DNA of 60,000 nt, from positions 18,704,001-18,764,000 of the forward strand of contig NC_079888.1 in NCBI RefSeq assembly GCF_029227915.1, in the 5' to 3' direction. Origin of the DNA: Hydractinia symbiolongicarpus. Its lineage: Eukaryota; Cnidaria; Hydrozoa; Anthoathecata; Hydractiniidae. A program made the translations under genes and the position numbers. Each line of letters begins with the position of its first letter. Position 1 is the stretch's first letter. The notes under the pieces are model-generated. The model was not told the origin of the DNA, did not search any database, and saw nothing but the letters and a program-made list of their open reading frames with translations. Shown one piece after another: positions 22,949 through 33,700 of the stretch.

Positions 22949-24411
22949 GTCAACAAAAACTCTTTGAAAAACAACATATGATGAATCTTCATTAAGTTTA
23001 ACATTTCTACAAGTAATATTTCTTCTTTCATCGCCTTTGTAGAACGAATAGACTATTTAATGGCCTACATCGTTCGTAAAGATTAAACACATAACTGAAT
23101 ATTACTATACTGTAATTTTCTATAAACTGAAAACAATAGTAAAACTAGAACCAGAAGTAAATCAGCAACAAACCGATTGTAAATTCCAAATGTTTGAATT
23201 CAGATTTGGTAAAAGTAGCTATGATAGAAGACTGCATTTCTCGCACCCTCTTCAAAAGCAGTAATGTTGCGATATAAGTTTGTACTTGCACGAGAAGAAT
23301 TCTTTCTTATTAACATAACTACTACTTAATATAATCCAAAGAAAAAAAAAAGGAATTTTGTACGCACACTCACTCTGATATGTGGGTTTTCAAGTAAATG
23401 CCATTGGTGCATTATAAAAATATAACTTTATTTTGAATATTATAAGATCATAATAGCTAGCTAGCTGGCTACCATAAAATGTAAATTGTGTTTCTTCAGA
23501 AGACTAGATATTAGCTACATTAATTTTAACACGAATTTTTTCAAAGCAATTGAGCTTCGCGGGCGAAGCGAAATTGTGGAGCACGTTTGCTACGCGAAGT
23601 GTACCAAGAGAATTATTGAGATTCTCAAAATTTTGATTGAAAAAAAATCATATAAATCAGCGTAAGAAAATATGACTGATATTCTTTCACGAAAAGGTAG
23701 GTTATTTTTTTGTCTACTAGAACAAATAAGTTTGGACCGAGAAGCTGTAATAAAAGTTAGTTAAAAATGCCAATAAATAGGCTTTGTACCTTTGTGGTGC
23801 CTGTGGCCACCATAGAAATTTTTTTTGCTGTCATCCTTCAATGGGATCATTAGCTAGCTACCTCTAGCTACAGTCAGGAGAAGAAAATTCAATCCCTAAA
23901 GTATTAAACAAAACTATTTCTTTTTAAATTTTATTATACAATTTTTAAATATTTCGTAAAACTCAAGTTGCTTCTTTTTTGTTGTTGTATCGTGGAAATA
24001 AATTTAAGTCACCAATCCAAACCTAACTGGGAAAAATATACCACTTCATTTTTTAAGGTATTTGCTCATTTTTAAAAAAACTTTTTTACTGTTTCTACTA
24101 GCGTCTTTTTACTGATATATGTTCTAAATCTAAAAACTACTTTAACAAACGGCGCCTTTACCTGTAAGTTCTACTTTGTTTACCTACTTTTGCATGTTAA
24201 ATTCTTCAACACTCAAACCTCGCAATAAATTTTTCAAGAAGTGAGCTACGTACGACGTGTGAAGTCACGAATTACCAAGTGGACTTTCGTTCGATAATGG
24301 TGGCAACCGTTAATGTAATTATTGTTTTTGGGAGATTAAGTGTGGACATATATAAAAATATTTAAAAAAAAAATATTTAGGGCTTCATCAATTTCTTTAC
24401 AACCCTTTACA

Positions 24412-24445
24412 ACACAATGCAAAAACACATGTTTTTGCATTGTGT
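24412..24445. repeat. 34-bp near-perfect inverted repeat
   Basis: Two 16-base arms (ACACAATGCAAAAACA and its complement) are separated by two bases. The surroundings are AT-rich and no gene is adjacent. It could be an element core or a chance palindrome that forms a cruciform. Confidence 0.8.
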
Positions 24446-24784
24446 TTCATGAGCTTACAATAAAGTGGTATAGCTAAGTTATGATACGTAAAAACTACTC
24501 TTGAATGACCCTTTAAGAATGTGAAACCACATAATAGACCTTGATCAAATTTCGTGTTTTTCGTAACTTTTGTGTTCAGTATGGTAGATTAGGCCTGTCA
24601 ACTGGCTAAAAAAGTCATAAGTATGAGGGCAAGCTTGGGTAAAATTTTAAATACAATTTGTATTTTCCAAATGAAAAACAGTGCCTACAATTCTGTTGTC
24701 TTGGCCACAAAAAGTAGTGATCTATATTTTATGTGGTTAGCCTCATTAATTCTAATAAATTTACCCTGTCAATTTTTTTCAGGA

Positions 24785-24890
24785 GGTACAACATGGACGG
24801 TTCTAGAGTGTTAAAAAGCTTCCATTTGAGCTACAGAAACCTTTTAAGTTTCTGTTCATTAAGCAATTGTTCTTGTCTCTTATTATTTAC
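24785..24890 (-). mobile_element. Fragment of the tRNA-derived SINE body
   Basis: The stretch 'ctagagtgttaaaaagcttccatttgagctac' and what follows match the middle of SINE copy 1 ('ctagtgcatttaaagctcccatttgagctac', near 4620). Head and tail are missing. Confidence 0.6.
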
Positions 24891-24930
24891 GATGCAACAT
24901 AGGGAATGGGTAACTAACAATAAAAACAAA

Positions 24931-25542
24931 CTATTTCTCTGTTATTAGGTTGGTGTTCTGTATTACACGATCAGTAGGTTCATCACGATAAGATCTTGGA
25001 GCAAAGTTTTTAGAGTAAAAGCTCTTGGATTCGTACTGATTGAAATATTTCTTATTAGCGTACTTATTTTTTTTAGATTGTTCGAATGTTTTTCGCTTTG
25101 CTGATGCTTTCGACCGTGCCATCTTAATTTGTTTTTCATCGGCTAAATCAGATGATAAGTCATCAGACAAATACTCCCTAACAAAATGCCAACCGGTTTC
25201 CTCTCTATCAGCCAAACGAATAAGTTTCTGATACTTTTTAAGAAGTTCATTACCTTCTTTAAGAGATTCTCTAGCTTCATTGAGTTGTTGGTTTTCAAGC
25301 TGCTTATCTGCTTTATTAATGCATTCTTCTAACGCGATATTCCTTTCGTATTGCGCTTTATTGCCATCGCCCCGGAAATTTGGCTTTTCTAATTTTATTC
25401 GTTTAACCGATTCTTCAACTGCTTTAGATGTAACTTGTCGTTTTAGATCCTTGTCCAACATATTTTTGACCTGGATCGCTGTCTCCTTCACTAGTGCTTC
25501 ACGATTTAAACACTGCGTGAGTTGATCGTCAGATGAAGCCAT
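24931..25542 (-). CDS. Gag-like ORF of a retroelement (203 aa), DIRS-type suspected
   Basis: Complete open frame with a good start context (AAGCATGGCT) at 25542. Features: residues ~16-45 are amphipathic and charged; 'KPNF.G.GNKAQYERN' precedes a Glu/Lys-rich helix of ~40 residues; then 'KLIRLADREETGWHFVREYL..DL' and a basic, aromatic-rich C-terminus. This layout (NKAQYE, coiled helix, LIRLADR..GW..V.EY) is one I associate with the first ORF of invertebrate retroelements, probably tyrosine-recombinase (DIRS-like) types. No reverse transcriptase or recombinase is seen downstream, so it is a solitary remnant, or conceivably a kept host gene. It lies in the region that splits pseudogene B. The frame is undamaged, unlike nearly everything around it. 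Confidence 0.5.
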   Translation of the reverse strand: MASSDDQLTQCLNREALVKETAIQVKNMLDKDLKRQVTSKAVEESVKRIKLEKPNFRGDGNKAQYERNIALEECINKADKQLENQQLNEARESLKEGNELLKKYQKLIRLADREETGWHFVREYLSDDLSSDLADEKQIKMARSKASAKRKTFEQSKKNKYANKKYFNQYESKSFYSKNFAPRSYRDEPTDRVIQNTNLITEK

Positions 25543-25704
25543 GCTGAAGTTTTAACGATGATGTGTCGTCGCTGTTGTGTAACACAGAAAGAGACTGTAT
25601 AGTTCTTTTTATAACCTTTGAAACCTAATGTTACGGACGACGAAGACGCTCCTTGTCTAGCCGTCAAGAAAATAATTATCTTTAGAGCAAGTCTCAAGAT
25701 AATA

Positions 25705-25775
25705 TTATTTACGTGGGATTGAACCCATATGAATAGGAAGTGAACGCTCTACCGACTGAACTACCAATCCTCAAA
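25705..25775 (-). tRNA. tRNA-like sequence (SINE head or decayed tRNA gene)
   Basis: On the minus strand, TAGTTCAGTCGG is a good A-box and GGTTCAATCCC a good B-box about 32 bases apart. D-loop-like GGTAGAGCG is present. A clean acceptor stem and a paired anticodon arm could not be drawn, so I treat it as tRNA-derived rather than as a working tRNA gene. No SINE body follows that matches the main family. Confidence 0.45.
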
Positions 25776-26900
25776 AGAAGACAACCCTCAAAATGACTTT
25801 ATTAATTATATCAAGCATATTGTATCTAGTAAATACTTTTTGAGCACTATGTCCCAAAAATGATATATATTTGTACTTTAGAAATTTAGCAAATATCGTC
25901 CCTCAAAGGCATTTAGAGACTTTGCTATATTTTTAGATTGCGTACAATCAGCAAGTGATTTTTGGCGACATGGACAAACAGCATTTTTCGATGTTCGTAA
26001 CACGCACGTAAACTCCAAATGCTATAAAAATCAATCCACAACGAAAACCTTTCATGATCAAGAACGCGAGAAGAAGAGATCATATAATAAAAGGATAATT
26101 AATGTTGAACATGGTACTTTCACACTGCTTGTGATGGGTACAAATGGAGGTATGGGAAACAAAAAAACTCTCCATAAAACAAAACGAAGACTACCCAACA
26201 GTGCTTACATGGCTCCGAACAAAACTGTCCTTCGAAATTTTGAAGTCAACAATTTTATGCGAAGAGGATCTAGAGTGCCATGAAAAATACCAAACAAAAC
26301 AGACGTTGGTGTAGATATCATGTTGAATTCTTTTGAAGCAACTATGTTTTAAGATTTGGGATAATTTTGACACAAGTGATTGGTATAGTCTCTCCCCTAT
26401 ACTCATCGTCTTGGCTTATTCGATTTTTAACTTGTTTATGATATCATTCTGTTTTCCTCGTTGTTTGTTTGTCTTCTTGAAGTTTTCAAGTGTTATTTTG
26501 TTATTTTTTCTTTTTAAGTATTTTTTAAATAGCTATATTTTAATATTTTCACGATTTTATATTGTATTTTATATATATTCATATATTTAATATATATGTA
26601 TGATTTATAAAAATTTTTAGATAGCAAGTACTTTTACTCTCAAAACAAAGATAATTAATAAAGAAAATGTAACAGATGTAAAAATCGGAAGTTTTTCATT
26701 GGAAATTTTTAATCAAATGTTATTCCACTTATAAAAAGAAGTTTGAACGATTAACCTATATGTGGTCCTACCAAATGAATAATCCGCTTTGCAAGGATCC
26801 CAATTTTCCGAAGCTAACGTTTAAGATTTTAGGCAAATTTCGGTGTATCGATGTGACTGATTTTCACATATCAAGACACTCTATCGCTCAAAAGTCACCA
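25776..26900. other. Non-coding, nothing recognised until pseudogene B resumes
   Basis: Short open frames of very hydrophobic, low-complexity composition (for example 26333-26590) reflect T-richness. Homology to pseudogene C introns resumes around 26640. Confidence 0.35.
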
Positions 26901-27719
26901 GTATGTTATTAAGGTAACTATCCAAACCTTGAACCAGGAGGTCCTTTTGGAAGAATTATCTTTATTTTACCATCAACCGAAGAGAATTTAGACAACTGGG
27001 ACAAACTTCGTCGTTCTTAAATTCACAAATTACGGTACATTTAAGTTTTACAACTTAGGATGTGGTTTTTAGACAAACAATGTAACAGCAGAAAGTCGTG
27101 TAATATCTTGAATTTAGCAACATCATCAGTATAATCTTTATTTTTGAAACCAATTTTAATATATTCTGTGCAAAAACATAGCATTTTTTTGTGTATAATT
27201 TATTTAGGTAAACATTATTTTTACACAATTTTCGAGTTACATTATTTTCAGCTCTCTGCCTAAAATAAAATTAAGATCGTAGGTTTTTCTGCCAGAATAT
27301 ATTCGCCTAAGAAAGGTATAATACTTATTTAACATGTAATTATTGTTTTAATACAAAGTATTTGTGGATGCTGAATGTGAGTATATTGATAGTATTATAG
27401 GCAATAAACATCAGTCTGTCCATTATATTCTAACATAATCAGCTAACATAGAAATTAATTGTGACGCCTTTATGGTTATAAGTGTTTTTAAAGCAGCCAG
27501 TTGACGATAATAAAGTGTCTGTATTTAGGGAGAATAGAGTGCAGCTAGGACTTGGTTGGTTGTAATTTTATTGTTGCTGAAGGCTATTTGACGCTTGCGA
27601 AATAAAATAATGATTTTCGTTGATTTACTAATTCTTTTGATGAAGAACTTCAGACAGTGTTTTTAAGGTCACACATTTGTCTTACATTAAAGGTCATTTC
27701 TTAAGCATCCTTCAATCCT

Positions 27720-28235
27720 TACATCTACGCTACGATCCTTCCTTTTCCTCAGCTAGCAACTTTCCCAGGTGCAATATATACTGCGTTTAAACTCACTACA
27801 AACTCACAAAGGGTCAAGGTCAGGCTCACATTTCCCGAACTGTGTTTGTAAAATAATTACAGGAGCTTAAAACAACAAGCTAAGAAACTTGCAATTAACA
27901 TTTTTAAAGCCTAGTCTTTTATAAATCTTGATGTATATTTTTTACAGTAGCGTAAAACGGTTTTTTAAAAGCTTATCTTTTATGCACGTTTTAAACAATT
28001 TTAGCAGTCATAAACATGGCAATTAGCTAATAAAGACACGCGAATCGGTTGCAGTAATGATATTTGATACAAAGGTTTTTATTTAATTTTGCTAATTTTT
28101 GTGACCAACTGACGTTTACTATGACAGAGGTCAGGGTAGAGTAAATCACGGCCACCGGAAGTTGGAACTTTTTTTAAGGAGTTGCATTGGACAGGGTGGC
28201 ATATATTTTTTTTATAATTAAATAAAGAATTGGAA
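27720..28235. other. Non-coding gap between pseudogene B and the Helitron pair
   Basis: Homology with pseudogene C ends near 27715. No exon, repeat end or RNA gene recognised. Confidence 0.35.
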
Positions 28236-28379
28236 TCTATATTATAATACCCGTATACGTCTGTCTGTCTGTCTGTCTGTCACGCAAAATGGTAGCTTAG
28301 CTGCGCAATAGCGAGCAACACGCAATGCGGTATAAAAAGGACGGGCAAACCCGTGGATTTTCCACGGGCTAACGACTAG
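28236..28379 (+). mobile_element. Compact Helitron-like element, unit 1 (144 bp)
   Basis: Begins TCTATATTATAATACCCG directly after an A. A run of GTCTG tetranucleotide repeats follows, then 'cacgcaaaatggtagcttagctgcgc'. It ends with a strong hairpin (CCCGTGGA / TCCACGGG), seven bases, CTAG, and then T. These are the Helitron hallmarks: 5' TC, 3' hairpin plus CTRR, A/T target. No coding capacity. Confidence 0.7.
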
Positions 28380-28520
28380 TCTATATTATAATACCCATAT
28401 ACGGGTGTCTGTCTGTCTGTCACGCAAAATGGTAGCTTAGCTGCGCAATAGCGAGAAGCATGCAATGCGGTATAAAAAGGACGGGCGAATCCGTGGATTT
28501 ATCCACAGGGTAACGACCAG
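28380..28520 (+). mobile_element. Compact Helitron-like element, unit 2 (141 bp), head-to-tail with unit 1
   Basis: Starts with TC immediately after unit 1's CTAG and is near-identical to it, differing mainly in the length of the GTCTG run and the terminal hairpin (TCCGTGGAT / ATCCACAGG). The terminal motif has decayed to CCAG before T. Confidence 0.7.
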
Positions 28521-28682
28521 TGATAAATTATTACTTGTGAAAAAGACATTCAGAATTACTATTATAAATAAAATTATAAAATATAGTAAACAAAAGTTAG
28601 GTAATAAATTAAATAATATTTACTATAAAGCCCTAATTAAATATCCACCAGCCTAAATATTGCTAACAAAGATTAACCAGTA

Positions 28683-28994
28683 ATTTCATAACAATTTTCT
28701 TCCTTTACTTCATACCCAAACTTTTCTTCATCAAACTCACTGCTGCCTTCTGTTGTGGCATTGTTGCCGTTCTTTGATACGGTCGGGATTGCGTAAGTTA
28801 TGTCCCCCTTATAGTTAAATTCATTCATTAACTTCTGCTATTTGTTTCCCAACGGGTTTATCTTCTTTCTTTGTCAATTTTCGACAATGTCGTTGCTTAC
28901 AAATGCAAAATATGATAAACGCCACAATGAAAACAAACAAACCACCTCCAACTCCAATACATATGATGAATTTAAGAGGAAGTCATTGCGCATC
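28683..28994 (-). pseudogene. Tail exon (exon 18) of receptor pseudogene C
   Basis: Aligned to 16271-16653, the minus-strand exon has TGA as its fourth codon, a well-preserved hydrophobic span and basic CKQRHCRK stop-transfer. A 4-base TGAA insertion (or duplication) then shifts the frame. After the shift the reading resumes with ITYAIP, FGYEV and CYEIT, showing that the ancestral tail also carried tyrosine motifs. An intervening segment with the YENI motif of the intact gene is missing. Confidence 0.85.
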
Positions 28995-30762
28995 TAAAAA
29001 GTCAAAACTTTTTATATGATGTGCATTTAACATCCCAGAAATTTGATATTAAGTACAAATCAGAGGCAAAGATTTCCATGTTACTCTCACATAAAACGTT
29101 TTGATGCCTTTGATGTGGAAATACGATTAGAATTCCCAAAATATTTTGTCTGAGGTTGCATAAGATATCTTCCAATGCATTAAAGTTTATAACTTAAAAT
29201 TTAGTTTTCCCAGACGCGTATGCAGAGCATTGGAAAAACCCCTTAATGGCTACGTGCTGATTTATTTCTAAATATTTCCGCTGCCTAATTTCGGAATCAA
29301 GAGAAAACTTATTTTTTACCGGACTTATTTTGACTGCTCACGCGTAATACACCAATCATAAGGATAGAATTTTGCTAATAACTAATCTAAGTTTTTTGAA
29401 ACTCAACACGCCGAGAAAGGACATACTGCGAACAGACAACGCTCACGAAGACCATTTTGGTTTGGAGGTGAAAGTGTAAAGTTTTTGTTTTTTCTTTCAA
29501 ATAGCTAATCTAGTATTTTTCATTCCTATTCTTTTTAAACTTTTTCTACAATTTTTTATCCTAGCTATCAATATTTATTTTTATGTCAAGGCTATGGTTA
29601 TCTAGCGAGATCTATGGCTACCTCTAAATGCATTTATATAGTGACACCTTTTACTGTTGTCTTAAATACTTATTTAACAAAATAAAATTACTGACTGATT
29701 GTTTTAGCTGGACAGCGTGCCAAGGAACTTTTTTCTGTGTTATTATTAAAGCAAATTTGTGATAAAGATCTGTGGCACAGTTTACCTGTACTAAGCGCTT
29801 AGCCCGGCGTTTACAACGGAGTGTTTCTGTGTTTTTATTTAAACAGAAGCAACGATGAAGTTTTTCTAAAAAGGGTTTACAGATGTGCAATATGGCTTAC
29901 CTGCAATAAGTGCTCAGTCCAACTCCCGATTAATTTCACGGAAACTTATTCCACATAACAAAAAAATGATGTTTTATGCTATGGCGGGGTAACGTGTTGT
30001 AAACTGTGTCTTTATATTAGCTAACGTTGCGGGAAAGTCTGTTGTTTGCGCTTTAATCGATTTACGACATAGTGCATACCCGTACTACAGGGCTTTCCCT
30101 TGATGTTGCATTCACCGCTGTTAGTTACTTGTGGCTTAACCCAACGTTTTAACGCTGAGTTTCTCGGATAGTCTGTTTGCCCTCAAGAAACACTTCATGC
30201 TTTGCGCACACGCAATAGCGCGTAATTTAAAGGCGGGCAAGCCTGTGGTCTTTTTCCCGGGTTAACGATTAGTCATTTTAATAATAGCCGCATTTTGTCT
30301 CTCGTGCTACAGGTACATAAAATAGCGTGTAACTTGAGACAGGCGACCCTGTGAATTCTTCACAGGTTATCTACTGTTTATTTATGATATTCGAGTCTCT
30401 TCGTCTGTGAGCCAAAGATTGTTGCTGAGAGAAGCCAGGCGTCCTGTCGGCGAGTGAATTCCTGTGTGTGTTTCCACGGGGTCACGACTAGTACGTTAAC
30501 ATACTGTTTCACTTGTTAATAAGTTTAGTTTAAGTTAAAAGGGCCTCAATTATTCAATTTTATAATACTAACACTACAATAAATTGCTTATTCATTTAAT
30601 CATTGTTTTTTACTGTTCCCCCTATGTCGTTGTGTCCGTTCCTTACAAACAGTTTTTTTCAAAGTATTACAACGAAAATTACTAACGGAGCTTATGCGGA
30701 ATTCTTATACAATGAAATTAAATTATTCTTCACGTATATTTCTCATCTGTAGATCATCTTAC
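28995..30762. other. Last intron of pseudogene C, packed with Helitron-like repeats
   Basis: The intron between exons 17 and 18 is about 1.77 kb, against 178 bp in the intact gene. The excess is filled by repeat units at 29760-30491 (see separate entry). The rest is AT-rich without recognisable genes. Confidence 0.5.
29760..30491 (+). mobile_element. Head-to-tail cluster of Helitron-like units
   Basis: Successive unit boundaries read as a 3' end followed directly by a 5' start: 'ttaacgattag' then TCATTTTAATAATAGCCGC at 30273; a hairpin (CCTGTGAA/TTCACAGG) ending near 30376; then a unit ending in a hairpin-like CCTGTG..CCACGGG segment, 'gtcacga', CTAG and T at 30491. Upstream (29770-30190) lie 'acctgtactaagcgcttag' and related words in inverted orientation, as in 38640-39290. 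The copies are decayed and coordinates of the older units are approximate. Confidence 0.45.
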
Positions 30763-33700
30763 CTTTTTCAGGATAAACAATAAGCCATGGTGAAGATATC
30801 ACAATTCCCTGTAAAGAAGCAGGCAAAATTTTACAACGTGCAAATTGTGTTATCTATATTCACTAATTTACAACTAGTCATATGAAAATGTTATAACAAT
30901 GGCACTACTTCGGCAATTTTACAAATTCAGCAGTCAACATCAACTTGCGAATTCTTTAAACCAGTAAAAGAAGTGTTAGGTAGGGATCGACTAAATAACG
31001 CTAGTTGTACTATTAATCACATCTACTTTGCACAATAGTTCACGTCAGGGCCCACAAAAGCACCAGAATTTGCGAAAAATGGCCACAATTAGTACATTCT
31101 AAGAACCTAACTAAATAATGTAAGGGAAAGTCCTAAAGTTCTAAGTCTGTATTCCCTTATATACTCATGTGGACAAACATCGAAATGATCCAACGTTTCT
31201 CAGGATATTTTATGAAGAATTCTAGTTTATAGTCACTTACGTCAACATAAACTCTTTGAAAAACAGCATATGATAAATCTTGATCAAGTTTTACATTCTT
31301 GCAAGTAACATTTCTTTTTTCATCGCTTTTGTAGAATGAATAGATCGTTTCATCACCTAAATTGTTTGTGGAGATTACATAGATTAAATACAAGTTTCCA
31401 TATAAATCAATATTATTAACCTGTAATTTTCTTTGAACTTCGAACAGTAGTAAAAATAAAACTGAAGTAAACCAACAACAAACCGATGGTAAATTCCATT
31501 TGTCCGTATTCAGGTTTGGTAAATGAAGCTGTGATATAGATTTCATTTCTCCCGCCCTCTTCGAAAGCAGTAATGTTGCGATATAATTTTGTACTTGCGC
31601 GAACTGTATTTTCTCTTATTGGCATAACTACTACTTGATCTAAAGAAGAATAACTTTGTACGCACACTCAGTTTATATATAGGTTTAAGTAAATGCCATT
31701 GGTACATAATACAAATCCTAAGTTCGTTTGTACACTATAAGATTATAATAGCCAACTAGCTACCATACCATAAAATGTGAATTATGTTTCTTTAAACGAC
31801 TAGATAATTAGCTATAAATTTATATGTTCCCACGACTGAATCTGAATCTGATGCATCTTATTGCTGCTTTATGGTTCAGGTTACTTTGACTTCGAATGTT
31901 TGGATGTACAATTCGTGCTCACATTTCGTGACCACAAGAAAGCGTCTGTTTAGAATATGTGCAATATTTGTTTGATTGTAGCAAACAAGCAAGGTATACA
32001 CCACAAGTACTCTTACTCACAAATCAAAAATAATTAATTTGGAAAATGTAACAGATGTGAAAATCGAAAAAAAAAAATAAAAATGAAAATTTGTTCCACT
32101 CATCAGAAATTATTTAACCCATTAACTTCAATGTTTTTATTACTAAATAAATGATTCGCGTAGCCAGGATTTTAATTCTCCAAAGCTAATATTAGCAAAT
32201 TCAATGTAGCGGTGTGAATGATTTCACGTATCAAAAGACACTCTAATCTTTGGCTCAAAAGTCACTGGCATATTATTAAGATAATTATCCAAACCTTGCT
32301 CCAGAAGGTCCTTTTGCAAGAATTATCTTTGTTTTCCCATCAACCAAAGAGGAGTTGGACAACTGGCACAAACTTCTTCGTACTAAATTTAACAAATTAC
32401 GGTATAGAGAAAACAAGTTTGTAAGTCCATTTACAACACTTGTTGTAGAAATAAGTTAATGACTAAGTGATTTTTAGACAAATAAAGTAACAGCAGAAAA
32501 TCGTGTAATACCTATCTCGAATTTCTCAACATTCCCAATATAATCTTTATTTTCGAAACCAAATTTTGATATATCCTGTACAAAAAGAATACCATTCTAT
32601 TTTGTGCATGATTTTATGCAGGCTATTTTACACATTTATTGGCATAACTGGCGTTAGATTATTTGTCATAAACCTTTAGCAATATACAATATCCTTCATG
32701 CAAGGCGTAAACAATACTTTTGTTAAATCTTCTCATTACAATACCGGTTTGTCAAATATGTTCTAACATATAATGTGAGGTGACAAAACAGCTAGCTGCA
32801 ATGATATTACTTGTCTAATGACAGCTGGTTATACATAGTTAGAGGTTGCAACCAAAAAAGCGAAATCTCCCTTTTTTCAAGAATTTCCATAAAAACATTG
32901 ACCTTATAAAGTAGACAAATACAATAGCAACAGAACACAACACAAAACAACAAGTATTAATGATCAGCCTAAAAAAATAAGGTATATGACGCCTTAACCG
33001 TTATAAGTGTCTTTTAAGCAGTACTAACTGAGGCAACGGGTATTTTATAGCTGTATATAGGGAGCATTTGATCATGAGGTCGATTTAAGATTATCTATAA
33101 GTGAGTGGAGCTAGCACTTGGTAAAGCAAACTGTAATGTTGTTATTGCTGCCAAGGGCTAAATAGTTTGTTTGATGCAGAACATTCAGGCAGTCCTTAGG
33201 TCACACATTTGCTATTCCTCAAAAGTCATTTTTTTACAAAAACAAAGTTTTACAAATACGGGGCAATTAAAAAATTTCTTTCTTACCTCTCCCAAAACTA
33301 TAGCCGTGACATAAACAGTATAATTCGCATATGTATCAAGTTTTCCACTGATTCCAGGAACAGAAGTTACGCCTTCCTTCATTGTTAGAGTAAGATTTGG
33401 TCCATTACTGTAATATGTTACGGTATAATTACTACTTGTGTTGTATATCTTTCTAGATAGTGCTGAGTTCTTTAAGATTGTGGCACGGTATACACTATAA
33501 AATTTAAATACACAACAAATCAGACAAAATAATCCCAAATGTTAAATTTTATTTTTCTTGCTAGTAGCGAATAAAATAATACAGCCCTACTTAAATAAAA
33601 TAATAACCTGATTGGACCATTTTTTTCTGACGTTTGCATATTAATGAACTTCACATCCTGCACTCCGTTAAATGCATCTTGAACATCAATAGATGGTAAT

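Larger units (their letters stand above)
22949..27720 (-). pseudogene. Receptor pseudogene B (minus strand, split by an insertion)
   Basis: Four exons of the receptor family are recognisable on the minus strand: exon 16 (22949-23064, 116 nt as in the intact gene), exon 15 (~23174-23345), exon 14 (26928-27015, 88 nt, frame intact) and exon 13 (~27105-27168). Damage: exon 16 has TAA near its start where the sister copy has GAA; exon 15 has lost its AG acceptor and is frameshifted; exon 13 has lost its GT donor. Intron sequence also aligns with pseudogene C on both sides, up to about 27715, beyond which homology stops. Between exons 15 and 14 about 3.4 kb (23530-26640) has no counterpart in copy C and includes the gag-like ORF. 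Copies B and C look like a later duplication within the cluster. Confidence 0.85.

Noticed and set aside
28261-28282. GTCTG/TCTG run as a stand-alone microsatellite
   Set aside because: It is an internal part of the compact Helitron-like element and recurs at the same place in unit 2.
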